Shown here in pieces: positions 1 to 7,977 of a stretch of 11,706 nt of DNA. Location of the stretch: contig CAKVKI010000062.1 of the NCBI GenBank assembly GCA_934754975.1, positions 1-11,706 of the forward strand, written 5' to 3'. This DNA is from an uncultured Alistipes sp. (lineage in GTDB: Bacteria; Bacteroidota; Bacteroidia; Bacteroidales; Rikenellaceae). Numbering within the stretch: position 1 is the stretch's first letter; each line of letters starts with the position of its first letter. Under the pieces are notes generated by a model. The model was not told where the DNA came from, searched no databases, and saw only the letters and a list, made by a program, of their open reading frames with translations. Position numbers and translations under genes: made by a program.

Positions 1-1001
1 TCGGCGCGGCTTCGATGCTTTCGCCGCTCTACATCTCGGAGATCGCTCCCGCGCACCTGCGCGGACGCATGGTGTCGCTCAACCAGTTCGCCATCTTTTC
101 GGGGCAGGCGCTGGCCTTCGTTTCGAACCATCTGCTGGTCGATGTCGGCGGCGTGGACAACTGGCGGTGGATGCTGGGCGTGATGGTCGTGCCCTGCGTG
201 CTGTTCCTCGTCTGCCTGCTGTTCGTGCCCGAAAGTCCCCGGTGGCTGGTTACGAACCGCTACGACGACAAGGCGTTCCGGGTGCTGAGCCGTATCAGCG
301 GCCCGGAGACGGCCCGCGCCGAACTGGCCGAAATCCGCTATTCGGTGGGGCACGGCGTCGAAGGGACGTTCCGCGAGCTTTTCAGGGGAAAGATGTTCAA
401 ACTGCTGCTGATCGGCATCATGCTCTCGGTATTCCAGCAGGTGACGGGCATCAACGTGATGATGTATTACGCCCCCGACGTATTCAAATCGACGGGTATG
501 GGCAACGATTCGGCGATTTACTATACGATGATAATGGGGATGGTCAATCTGATCTTCGTGACGGTTTCAATCCTGTTCGTCGATAAGGTCGGCCGCCGCA
601 AGCTGATGATCTTCGGCCCTGCGGGCATGGGCGTTTTCATGTTCTGCATTTCGATCGCCTATTTCACCGGCAACTTTACCGGGATGCTTCCGCTGCTGCT
701 GATGATGGGGTATCTGGCTTTCTTCGCGCTGTCGCTCGGGCCGATCGTCTGGGTGCTGCTGGGCGAGATATTCCCCAACCGGATCCGCAGCCGCGCCGTG
801 TCGGTTTCGATTCTGGCGATGTGGGCCGCGAATTTCCTGGTGTCGTTCACCTTCCCGATCCTCAAGGAGAGCCTGGGCAGCGGGTTTACCTTCCTGATCT
901 ATGGGGTGATGTGCGTGGCCTGTGTGGTCTTCGTATGCCGCTGCATCGTCGAGACCAAGGGCAAGACGCTCGAACAGATCGAAAAGGAGTTTCTCGGATA
1001 A
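1..1001 (+). CDS. xylE: XylE-like sugar:H+ symporter, MFS sugar porter family (5' end cut by window)
   Basis: Inner-membrane sugar/proton symporter that probably brings in the sugar used by the downstream enzymes. The frame is already open at position 3 (G-A-A-S before the ATG at 15), so that ATG is internal. About 330 C-terminal residues are visible, against about 490 in E. coli XylE. Counting from the ATG at 15, sugar-porter signatures appear in order: SPLYISEIAP with RGR (3-18), PESPRWL (72-78), QQVTGINVMMYYAP (141-154), DKVGRR (190-195), GPIVWVLLGEIFPNRIRSR (242-260) and ETKGKTLEQIE (313-323). Several hydrophobic segments lie between them. The match to XylE is close throughout, but the XylE Gln415 position, next to a conserved Trp, is Met269 here, so the substrate may not be D-xylose. 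The stop is 12 nt before the next start, so it is very likely co-transcribed with the epimerase and kinase. Family is certain; substrate is inferred from context. Confidence 0.93.
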   Translation, partial: GAASMLSPLYISEIAPAHLRGRMVSLNQFAIFSGQALAFVSNHLLVDVGGVDNWRWMLGVMVVPCVLFLVCLLFVPESPRWLVTNRYDDKAFRVLSRISGPETARAELAEIRYSVGHGVEGTFRELFRGKMFKLLLIGIMLSVFQQVTGINVMMYYAPDVFKSTGMGNDSAIYYTMIMGMVNLIFVTVSILFVDKVGRRKLMIFGPAGMGVFMFCISIAYFTGNFTGMLPLLLMMGYLAFFALSLGPIVWVLLGEIFPNRIRSRAVSVSILAMWAANFLVSFTFPILKESLGSGFTFLIYGVMCVACVVFVCRCIVETKGKTLEQIEKEFLG

Positions 1002-1013
1002 AACGCGTCGGCT

Positions 1014-1874
1014 ATGTTTCACGGTCATCTGTTGGGATTATACGAAAAGGCGCTTCCGGCCGAATGGTCGTGGGAACGCCGGCTGTCGGCGGCCCGCGAG
1101 CTGGGATTCGACTACATGGAGATTTCTGTCGATGAAACCGACGGGCGCATGGCGCGCCTGTGGTGGAGTAAGGCGGAGCGCAAGGCCCTGCGGGAGCTGA
1201 CCTGCCGGCTCGACATGCCGATCCGGTCGATGTGCCTGAGCGCGCACCGCCGCTTCCCGTTCGGCAGCGCCGACGCGGCGGTGCGCGGCAAGGCCCGCGA
1301 ACTGGCCGAGAAGGCGGTGCAGTTCGCCGACGATCTGGGCATCCGTGTCATCCAGCTGGCCGGGTACGACGTCTATTACGAACCTCCGACCAACCGCAGC
1401 GCCGCGGCCTTTCTCGAAGGCATGGAGTATGTGGCCCGGCTGGGCGAACGCTATCAGGTCATGCACGCCATGGAGATCATGGATACGCCGTTCATGAACT
1501 CCATTACCAAGCATCTCTGGTACGAAGAGCGTATCCGCTCGCCCTATTACCGGGTTTATCCCGACCTGGGCAACCTTACGGCCTGGGGCAACGATATCGC
1601 CGCCGAACTGAAAAAGGGGATCGCCAGCATCGTCGCCATCCATCTCAAGGAGACCCGCCCGGTGACGGCGGAATCGTCCGGCGAGTTCCGCGGCGTGCCG
1701 CTGGGGGCGGGGAAGGTGGATTTCGCCGGGGCGTTCCGCATTTTGCGGACGCTGGGTTATTCGGGGCCTTTCCTGCTCGAAATGTGGTCGGGGACCGCAC
1801 CCGACGACTGTGCGGAGATCGCGCGTTCGCGGGCGTTGCTCGAAGAGGCTTACAAACGCTCGCTGCGGCTTTGA
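1014..1874 (+). CDS. ulaE: L-xylulose-5-phosphate 3-epimerase (L-ribulose-5-phosphate 3-epimerase), UlaE/SgaU family
   Basis: Cytoplasmic TIM-barrel enzyme (AP endonuclease 2/xylose-isomerase-like fold) interconverting L-xylulose-5-phosphate and L-ribulose-5-phosphate. At 286 aa it is the usual length of E. coli UlaE (about 284). Family blocks recalled from UlaE are nearly intact: LGLYEKALPAE (7-17), ISVDETDGR (37-45), SMCLSAHRRFPFGS (72-85), RVIQLAGYDVYY (111-122), MEIMDTPFMNSI (153-164), VYPDLGNLTAWGND (181-194) and LEMWS (255-259). Acidic and His residues at the expected metal/catalytic places are E154, D184, H210 and E256. The start at 1014 puts the LGLYEKALP block at the same N-terminal distance as in UlaE. 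It lies 12 nt after the transporter and 26 nt before the kinase that would make its substrate. In enterobacteria this enzyme serves L-ascorbate or L-lyxose/L-xylulose use. No ascorbate PTS or 3-keto-L-gulonate-6-phosphate decarboxylase is visible here, so the L-xylulose route fits better. Confidence 0.95.
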   Translation: MFHGHLLGLYEKALPAEWSWERRLSAARELGFDYMEISVDETDGRMARLWWSKAERKALRELTCRLDMPIRSMCLSAHRRFPFGSADAAVRGKARELAEKAVQFADDLGIRVIQLAGYDVYYEPPTNRSAAAFLEGMEYVARLGERYQVMHAMEIMDTPFMNSITKHLWYEERIRSPYYRVYPDLGNLTAWGNDIAAELKKGIASIVAIHLKETRPVTAESSGEFRGVPLGAGKVDFAGAFRILRTLGYSGPFLLEMWSGTAPDDCAEIARSRALLEEAYKRSLRL

Positions 1875-1900
1875 ATTGTTTATCTCGTAAAAATCGGTTT

Positions 1901-3433
1901 ATGAACTATTATATCGGTCTGGACAACGGCGGCACGCTCACCAAAGCCGCACTCTACACCTCCTCGGGCGAGGAGGTGGCCGTATGCTCCGCGGCGACGG
2001 AGATCGCCGCGCCGCACCCCGGCTATGCCGAGCGCGACATGGAGCGGATGTGGCGGACGAACTGCGACGTACTGCGCGGACTGCTCGCCCGGGCGGGTGT
2101 CGATCCCGCGGATGTCCGCGCCGTAGCCTGCTGCGGGCACGGCAAGGGATTGTACCTTTGGGGGCGGGACGGGAAACCCGTGCGTGCGGGGATCGTTTCG
2201 ATGGACAACCGCGCCGCGGAATACGCCCGGCGCTGGGAGGAGGACGGCACGGCGGCGAAGGCGTTCGCCTTCAGCTGCCAGCGGGTGCTGGCCTGTCAGC
2301 CCGTGGCCTTGTTGGCGTGGCTGAAGGACAACGAGCCGGAAAACTACCGCAATATCCGCTGGGTGTTCGAGTGCAAGGATTACGTCCGGTTCCGCCTGAC
2401 GGGCGAAGCCTTCGCCGAGGTGACGGATTATTCGGGCACGAACCTGATGAACCTGCATACGCGGGATTACGATCCGCGGCTGCTCGGACTTTTCGGGCTG
2501 GAGGCGGTTGCCGGCGCACTGCCGCCCCTGCGGCTTTCGACGGACGTCTGCGGCCGAATTACCGAAGAGTCCGCCGCGCTCACGGGCCTGAAGGCCGGAA
2601 CTCCCGTGGTCGGCGGCATGTTCGACATCGACGCCTGCGCCGTGGCGGTGGACGCCGCGGACGAGGAGCGCGTCTGCATGATCGCCGGGACGTGGAGCAT
2701 CAACGAATATATCAGTCCGGTCCCGGTACTCGACGGCACGGTGATGATGAATTCGCTGTTCTGCATTCCCGGCTACTACCTGATCGAGGAGTGCAGTCCG
2801 ACCTCTGCGGGCAACAACGAATGGTTCATCAATACGCTGCTGCCCGAGCTGAAGGATGCGCTGGCGGGGGAGGGCGGCTCGGTGTACGACCGCCTTAATG
2901 CGATGGTCGCTTCGCTGCCCGCCGGCGAGCGTTGTCCGCTGTTCCTGCCCTTTCTGATGGGAAGCAACGAGCAGCCCGGCGCGCATGCGGCTTTTGTCGG
3001 CGTCGAGGGGCATCACGGGCGCGCGCATCTGGTGCGGGGGCTTTACGAAGGGGTGGCTTTCAGCCACCGGCGTCATTTCGACCGCCTGACGGCTTCGCGC
3101 CGCACGCCCGTCCGGGTGATCCGGCTGGCCGGCGGAGTGGCCAATTCGGAGGTTTGGACGCAGCTATTCGCCGATGTGATGCAATGCCCGGTCGAGACCG
3201 TCGATGTCGGTGAGACCGGGACGATGGGCTGCGCCATGGCCGCGGCCGTCGGCGCGGGCGATTACCCCGATTTCGCTTCGGCGGCGGCTTCGATGGTGAA
3301 GGTCAAACGCCGCGTAGAACCCGTGGCGGAGCATGCCGCGGCTTATGAACGGAAATATGCGCTGTACCGCTGCGCCGTCGAGGCGCTCGGGCCCGTCTGG
3401 GAGCGGATGGCCGCATGGAAGGATAACGAATAA
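1901..3433 (+). CDS. lyxK: FGGY-family carbohydrate kinase, LyxK-type L-xylulose kinase
   Basis: Cytoplasmic ATP-dependent sugar kinase, predicted to turn L-xylulose into L-xylulose-5-phosphate for the epimerase encoded just upstream. At 510 aa it is close to E. coli LyxK (about 498). N-terminal ATPase-fold phosphate loop: GLDNGGTLTKAALY (6-19). LyxK-like blocks: GYAERDMERMW (41-51), GHGKGLYL (79-86), RRWEEDG (110-116), LLAWLKDNEPE (137-147), LTGLKAGTPVVGGMFD (228-242, Asp242 as probable catalytic base), SPTSAGNNEWF (299-309), FLPFLMGSN (348-356) and the adenosine-site block LAGGVANSEVWTQLFADV (409-426). The ATG at 1901 is chosen because the protein then begins at the family N-terminus. The frame stays open back to 1232, but that part overlaps the epimerase gene and has no family similarity. 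Leader is A-rich (taaaaatcggttt) with no clear Shine-Dalgarno. L-xylulose specificity is inferred from similarity to LyxK plus the adjacent epimerase; another ketopentose is possible. Confidence 0.92.
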   Translation: MNYYIGLDNGGTLTKAALYTSSGEEVAVCSAATEIAAPHPGYAERDMERMWRTNCDVLRGLLARAGVDPADVRAVACCGHGKGLYLWGRDGKPVRAGIVSMDNRAAEYARRWEEDGTAAKAFAFSCQRVLACQPVALLAWLKDNEPENYRNIRWVFECKDYVRFRLTGEAFAEVTDYSGTNLMNLHTRDYDPRLLGLFGLEAVAGALPPLRLSTDVCGRITEESAALTGLKAGTPVVGGMFDIDACAVAVDAADEERVCMIAGTWSINEYISPVPVLDGTVMMNSLFCIPGYYLIEECSPTSAGNNEWFINTLLPELKDALAGEGGSVYDRLNAMVASLPAGERCPLFLPFLMGSNEQPGAHAAFVGVEGHHGRAHLVRGLYEGVAFSHRRHFDRLTASRRTPVRVIRLAGGVANSEVWTQLFADVMQCPVETVDVGETGTMGCAMAAAVGAGDYPDFASAAASMVKVKRRVEPVAEHAAAYERKYALYRCAVEALGPVWERMAAWKDNE

Positions 3434-3451
3434 AAAACGGTAACGGCTTGT

Positions 3452-4501
3452 ATGGCTAAAAGTTATTATCTGCTGGATTCTTACGAGGATAAAATATCCA
3501 ACCCCTGCCAAGTAGGCGGGATCGAGTTGTCCGAATTGTGCGGCGGTCCCGGCGACGGAGTGCGGATCGCATGGTTCAATACGGGCAGCGGACTGCGTTT
3601 CAAGGTCGTCATAGACCGCGGAATGGACATTGCCGACGCTTTCATGAACCAGTTCGGGCTGGCGTGGATAAGCCGTCTCGGCGTTGCGGCTCCCGGTATC
3701 TATGCACGGAGCGGCGACAGCTGGCTTTACGGGCTGGGCGGCGGTCTGCTCGTGACCTGCGGGCTGGATCATGTGGGACCTGCGGCCGACGGTCCGCGGG
3801 GGACGTTTCCGCTGCACGGGCGCATCGGCATGCTGCCCGCGGTGTTGGAATCGGTGGTGCAGCCCGATCCCCTGCGGGGCGAATACGGAATGAGCATCTG
3901 CGGCCGTACGCTCCAGACCACGGCATTGGGCCATCATCTCGAAATCCGGCGCACGATCTCCGCGACGCTGGGCGCTTCGAAGATCATGGTCCGCGACAGC
4001 GTGACCAACCTCGGAAACAGGCGCGCCCCTCACATGCTGCTTTACCACTGCAATTTCGGCTATCCGCTCGTGGACGACGGCACGCGGATAATCTGGAAGG
4101 GACGCTGGGTGTCGCGCGGCGGACCGGGAGACGATTTTATCTTCAACGAAGCGAACGAGCAGGGATTCCGGCGGTGCCTGCCGCCGATTCCCGAACACGA
4201 CGGCGACGGCGAAGCCGTGGCTTTCATCGACGTGGACGCCGACCGCCGCGGAACCAGCGAGTGCGGTCTTTACAACGACAACCTTGGACTCGGCGTCAAG
4301 ATGAAATTCAAGAAGGGACAACTGCCGTGGCTGACCAACTGGCAGCATTTCGGCAAAAACGAATATGTCGTGGGGCTGGAACCCGGAACGCATCCGCCCG
4401 TGGGCAGCGACCGCGCCCGGCAGGAGGGGACCATGCTCTACATCGAGCCGGGCGAGACCCGCTCCTATCAGCTCGACATGGAGATTTTATTGAACGATTA
4501 A
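3452..4501 (+). CDS. DUF4432 family protein, aldose 1-epimerase-like
   Basis: 349-aa soluble protein of the DUF4432 family, which is related to galactose mutarotase. The family is believed to act on sugar anomers, but the substrate is not established. Visible family features: FKVVIDRGMDIADA (50-63), GLGGGLLVTCGLDHVGP (94-110), LHGRIGMLPA (121-130), HMLLYHCNFGYPLVDDG (194-210) and VVGLEPGTHPP (306-316). Conserved R56, H107, H122, H194, H199, N201 and E310 are candidate sugar-binding or acid/base residues, assigned by pattern only. No signal peptide, so cytoplasmic. It starts 18 nt after the kinase stop with an A-rich leader (aaaaaacgg) and ends 22 nt before the cupin gene, so it belongs to the operon. 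A likely job is interconverting anomers of the imported aldose so that the downstream isomerase gets the right form. It could instead be a lyase or isomerase on the same sugar; the sequence does not decide. Confidence 0.88.
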   Translation: MAKSYYLLDSYEDKISNPCQVGGIELSELCGGPGDGVRIAWFNTGSGLRFKVVIDRGMDIADAFMNQFGLAWISRLGVAAPGIYARSGDSWLYGLGGGLLVTCGLDHVGPAADGPRGTFPLHGRIGMLPAVLESVVQPDPLRGEYGMSICGRTLQTTALGHHLEIRRTISATLGASKIMVRDSVTNLGNRRAPHMLLYHCNFGYPLVDDGTRIIWKGRWVSRGGPGDDFIFNEANEQGFRRCLPPIPEHDGDGEAVAFIDVDADRRGTSECGLYNDNLGLGVKMKFKKGQLPWLTNWQHFGKNEYVVGLEPGTHPPVGSDRARQEGTMLYIEPGETRSYQLDMEILLND

Positions 4502-4523
4502 CACCAAACCAAAAAGCTATTTT

Positions 4524-5720
4524 ATGAAAATCAAACAGACATTCGAACAGGGCGGGGGCATCTTCTGCCTGATGCCGGTATTCGTGCCGCGGCGTTTCAG
4601 CCGCGCAGGCTTCCGCCTGCGGCTCCATCCCGACGATTATTATGCGCTGGGAACCAAACGCGGCTCGATCAAGGAGCGCTGGTTTTCGTCGGTTATCCCC
4701 GCGATGAACGGTCCGCTGGCCCCCGCCGACGAGGGCATGAGTTACGTACTGCCTGTCGACGGCAATACGGCCGGGAAATTTACGCTGCGCGAGGCTGTGG
4801 ACGTTCTCGGCCGCGATCTGGTCGGCGACGAGCTGATGACCCGCTACGGCGGCTGGCCGATGTATTCGAAATTTTTCGATTACGAGGTGCCGCTGTTCCA
4901 CCACCTGCACCTGGGATTCGACGCCGCGGCGGCCGTCAGGCGTCTCGGCAAGCCGGAGGCTTATTACTTCCCGCCCGAAATGAACAATTATGCGGGAACT
5001 TTCCCGGCGACCTATTTCGGATTCGATCCCGACGTCAGCAAAGAGGAGGTGATGGAGCGTCTGATGATGTACGAGAAGGGCGACAACCGCATCACGGAGC
5101 TGTCGCGCGCCTACCGCATCCAGCTCGGAACCGGATGGTATACCCCTCCCGGGGTGATTCACGCGCCGGGCTCCTACCTGACCTACGAACCCCAGTGGAA
5201 CAGCGACGTCAATTCGGTCTACGAAAATATCGCTTCGGGCGAGGTGTACGATTACGATTTTCTGGTCGAAAACTGCCCCGAGGACAAAAAACGCAATCTC
5301 GAATACGTCATGGGCCTGCTCGATTGGGAGAAGAACGTCGATCCGCACTACCGCAAGCACTATTTCCGTCCGCCGGTGGCGTGCCCGAATTCGGACGGCC
5401 GCTATGCCGAGAAGTGGGTGGCTTACGCCAACGACTATATCGCGGCCAAGGAGCTGACCGTACAGCCCGGACAGAAGGTCGTGGTGAGCGACGGCGCCGC
5501 CTACGGCTGCATCATCATCCAGGGGCACGGCAAGTTCGGGGCTTACGATGCCGAGGCTTCCGTGATGCTGCGCTTCGGACAGCCCAGCAACGACGAATTC
5601 TTCGTCAGCGAAGCCGCTGCCAAGCAGGGCGTGGTGATCGAAAACCACAGCCGTTTCCAGCCGATGGTGATTCTCAAACATTTCGGACCGAACCACCCCG
5701 ATATGCCCCGAACGCTCTAG
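4524..5720 (+). CDS. Cupin protein resembling class I mannose-6-phosphate isomerase; candidate sugar isomerase
   Basis: 398-aa soluble protein with the pattern of class I phosphomannose isomerases (double cupin, metal-dependent aldose-ketose isomerases), but too divergent to be called ManA. The segment MYSKFFDYEVPLFHHLHLG (113-131) matches the ManA stretch that carries metal ligands and offers H126, H127 and H129. It is followed by KPEAYYFPPEMNNYAG (143-158, with K143, E145 and E152). A second ligand block, GWYTPPGVIHAPGSY (204-218), has H213 in the position of the PMI distal histidine. The C-terminal part (about 310-385, from LTVQPGQKVVVSDG through GHGKFG) reads as a second cupin barrel. It is the fifth gene of the operon, 22 nt after DUF4432, and a strong terminator follows its stop. 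Since the operon phosphorylates and epimerises L-xylulose but has no other obvious enzyme making it, the simplest role is isomerising an aldose such as L-lyxose or L-xylose to L-xylulose. That role is inference; the cupin/PMI-like fold is well supported. Confidence 0.82.
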   Translation: MKIKQTFEQGGGIFCLMPVFVPRRFSRAGFRLRLHPDDYYALGTKRGSIKERWFSSVIPAMNGPLAPADEGMSYVLPVDGNTAGKFTLREAVDVLGRDLVGDELMTRYGGWPMYSKFFDYEVPLFHHLHLGFDAAAAVRRLGKPEAYYFPPEMNNYAGTFPATYFGFDPDVSKEEVMERLMMYEKGDNRITELSRAYRIQLGTGWYTPPGVIHAPGSYLTYEPQWNSDVNSVYENIASGEVYDYDFLVENCPEDKKRNLEYVMGLLDWEKNVDPHYRKHYFRPPVACPNSDGRYAEKWVAYANDYIAAKELTVQPGQKVVVSDGAAYGCIIIQGHGKFGAYDAEASVMLRFGQPSNDEFFVSEAAAKQGVVIENHSRFQPMVILKHFGPNHPDMPRTL

Positions 5721-5737
5721 GCGGGCGCTGAGACAGG

Positions 5738-5770
5738 AGATGCCCGGAATTTTCCGGGCATCTTGTTTTT
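5738..5770 (+). terminator. Rho-independent terminator after the cupin gene
   Basis: A 12-bp perfect inverted repeat, AGATGCCCGGAA paired with TTCCGGGCATCT around a TT centre (5738-5763), is followed by tgttttt (5764-5770). It starts 17 nt after the cupin stop codon. Its T-run ends only 20 nt before the ATG of the next gene, leaving no room for an ordinary promoter between. It may therefore end only part of the transcripts and lower expression of the two exported proteins downstream. Confidence 0.85.
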
Positions 5771-5790
5771 AAACCGAAAAAAGTAAAAGG

Positions 5791-7977
5791 ATGAACTTGA
5801 ATCTGACTGTTTTAGTGATGGCGGCGGGAGGCCTGCTGGCAGGGTGCGCCTCGCCGGTCGCAACCCGCAATGCCGACCGGGAGAAAACGGCGTTTCAGAC
5901 CAACAGCCCGTGGAAACCCGTGACCGACAGCCGCGCCGATGCGGCGATCGTATACGGTACGCACGACGCTCCCGGCATGTCGTTCGAGGAGCGCGTGGAG
6001 TCATGGCGGTCGAAGGGGTATAAGGCCCATTTTATGACAGGTATCGCCTGGGGCGGCTACGAAGATTATTTTACGGGCGAATGGGACGGGGTGAACCATC
6101 TGGACGAAGGGCAGGTCGTGCAGGCGGGGGATACGCTCTGGCACGGGCGCATGGTGCCCTATCTCGTGCCGACGGAGTCGTTTATCGCCTACATGCAGCA
6201 GGTGCATATCCGCCGGGTGATCGACGCCGGGATCGATGCGATCTATCTCGAAGAACCCGAATTCTGGGCCAGAGCGGGTTACAGCGAGGCGTTCAAGCGC
6301 GAATGGAAGAAGTATTACGGCTTCGACTGGCGTCCCCAGCACGAATCGGCGGAAAACACCTACCTTTCGAACAAGCTGAAATACCACCTCTATTACAACG
6401 CGCTGGACAAGGTCTTTACGTTCGCCAAGGAGTACGGGCGGCAGAAGGGGATGGAGGTCCGCTGTTACGTGCCGACTCATTCGCTGGTCAATTATTCGTC
6501 GTGGGAGATCGTGAGTCCCGAAGCGAGTCTCGCCTCGCTGTCGTGTGTAGACGGCTATATCGCGCAGGTGTGGACCGGAACCTCGCGCACGCCGACCTGT
6601 TTCGACGGCGTGAGCCGGGAGCGCGTCTTCGAGAACGCCTATCTGGAGTACGGCTCCATGGAGTCGATGACCGAACCGACGGGCCGCAAACTCTTCTTCC
6701 TGACCGACCCCATTGAGGACTGGCCGCGCGACTGGGCCGATTACAGGATCAACTACCAGGCGACCTTCACCGCGCAGCTGCTCTATCCCCGCATTGCCAA
6801 TTACGAAGTGATGCCGTGGCCCGACCGCATTTACGAAGGGCTTTTCCTGAATCCCGCGTCAGGCGAGCGGGAGCGCATATCGCGCGACTACTCGACGCAG
6901 ATGCAGGTGATGATCGACGCGCTGGGGCGCATGCCGGTTTCGGACAACAAAGTCTCCGGTTCGGACGGTATCTGCGTGCTGATGTGCAATTCGCTGATGT
7001 TCCAGCGGGGCGTCAGGCACGAAGGGTACGACGACCCGCAGTTTTCGAACTTCTACGGCCAGACTTTCCCGCTCGTGAAGCGCGGCGTGCCCGTGAAAAC
7101 CATGCATCTGGAGAATACGGCGTATCCCGGGACATGGAAGGATGCGAAGGTCCTCGTGATGTCGTACGCCAATATGAAACCCATGGACCCCAGGGCGCAT
7201 GAGCATATCGCCGCATGGGTGCGCGGGGGCGGCAAACTGCTTTTCTGCGGCACGGACGCCGATCCTTACCAGCGCGTTCAGGAGTGGTGGAACAGGGACG
7301 GAAATGCTTATGCCGCGCCGTCGCAGCACCTGTTCGGACTGCTGGGCATGCCGCTCGACGCGCCGGCAGGCGAGTATGCGTGCGGGAAGGGCTTCGTGAC
7401 CGTGATCCGCCGCGATCCGAAGGATTTCGTGCTGACGGCAGGCGGCGATGCGGAGTACCTTGCCGCCGTGCGCGGGCTTTACGGCAAGGGAAAGCACGCC
7501 GGGACGCTCGAATTCAAAAACCATTTCTACCTCGAACGGGGACCTTACGAGATCGTGGCCGTCGTCGATGAAAATGCGGATACGGAGCCTTTCGTGCTGG
7601 AGGGAAAATTCATCGACCTGTTCGATCCGGCGCTTCCGGTGCTGACGCGCCGTGCGGTGCTGCCCGGTACGCAGGCGCTGCTTTACAATCTGGGCAAGGT
7701 CGCCGATCCCGATCGGCCGCAGGTATTGGCGTGCGCCGCCTGCGTCGAGACGGAGCAGGCGGCGCGGAACCGTTACTCGTTCATGGTCAAAGGCCCTGCG
7801 CAGACGACCAACGTGATGCGGGTCCTGCTGCCCCGGAAGCCGCTTTCGGCGGATGTGACCCGAAGCGACGGAACACCCGTGGCCGATCCCGGTTTCGAGT
7901 GGGACGAGGAGTCGCGCACCTGCCTGCTGCGGTTCGAGAATGCGCCCGAGGGGGTGAACGTCTCGCTCGGATTCTGA
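5791..7977 (+). CDS. Lipoprotein, putative glycoside hydrolase with GH42-like trimerisation domain
   Basis: 728-aa exported lipoprotein. The N-terminus (1-19) is a short signal peptide ending in lipobox LAGC with Cys19 as the lipidation site. The residues after Cys (ASPVATRN) lack an acidic run of the type used as a Bacteroidota surface-export signal, so it may face the periplasm. Residues about 50-380 read as a TIM barrel, with AIYLEEPEFWARAGY (150-164), YVPTHSLVNYSSWEI (226-240), a Trp/Asp-rich FLTDPIEDWPRDWADY (303-318) and NYEVMPWPDRIYEG (337-350). E154/E155 and D306/E309 are candidate catalytic acids. The canonical Asn-Glu of clan GH-A is not seen at the first site. Residues about 395-500, with KVLVMSYANMKP and HIAAWVRGGGKLLFCGTDAD, look like the glutamine-amidotransferase-fold domain of GH42 beta-galactosidases. 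A beta-rich C-terminus follows, including GKFIDLFDPALPVL (605-618). Glycosidase activity is likely. I cannot place it in a numbered family, and the substrate is unknown. The start is the only ATG that gives the signal peptide. Confidence 0.78.
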   Translation: MNLNLTVLVMAAGGLLAGCASPVATRNADREKTAFQTNSPWKPVTDSRADAAIVYGTHDAPGMSFEERVESWRSKGYKAHFMTGIAWGGYEDYFTGEWDGVNHLDEGQVVQAGDTLWHGRMVPYLVPTESFIAYMQQVHIRRVIDAGIDAIYLEEPEFWARAGYSEAFKREWKKYYGFDWRPQHESAENTYLSNKLKYHLYYNALDKVFTFAKEYGRQKGMEVRCYVPTHSLVNYSSWEIVSPEASLASLSCVDGYIAQVWTGTSRTPTCFDGVSRERVFENAYLEYGSMESMTEPTGRKLFFLTDPIEDWPRDWADYRINYQATFTAQLLYPRIANYEVMPWPDRIYEGLFLNPASGERERISRDYSTQMQVMIDALGRMPVSDNKVSGSDGICVLMCNSLMFQRGVRHEGYDDPQFSNFYGQTFPLVKRGVPVKTMHLENTAYPGTWKDAKVLVMSYANMKPMDPRAHEHIAAWVRGGGKLLFCGTDADPYQRVQEWWNRDGNAYAAPSQHLFGLLGMPLDAPAGEYACGKGFVTVIRRDPKDFVLTAGGDAEYLAAVRGLYGKGKHAGTLEFKNHFYLERGPYEIVAVVDENADTEPFVLEGKFIDLFDPALPVLTRRAVLPGTQALLYNLGKVADPDRPQVLACAACVETEQAARNRYSFMVKGPAQTTNVMRVLLPRKPLSADVTRSDGTPVADPGFEWDEESRTCLLRFENAPEGVNVSLGF

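Noticed and set aside
1232..1900. In-frame upstream extension of the kinase gene
   Set aside because: It runs through the epimerase gene in another frame, has low-complexity Arg/Gly-rich sequence, and the kinase family N-terminus begins exactly at the ATG at 1901.
4308..5696. A 462-codon open frame on the minus strand opposite the cupin gene
   Set aside because: No family motifs, and the plus-strand cupin motifs are strong. This is a codon-bias shadow.
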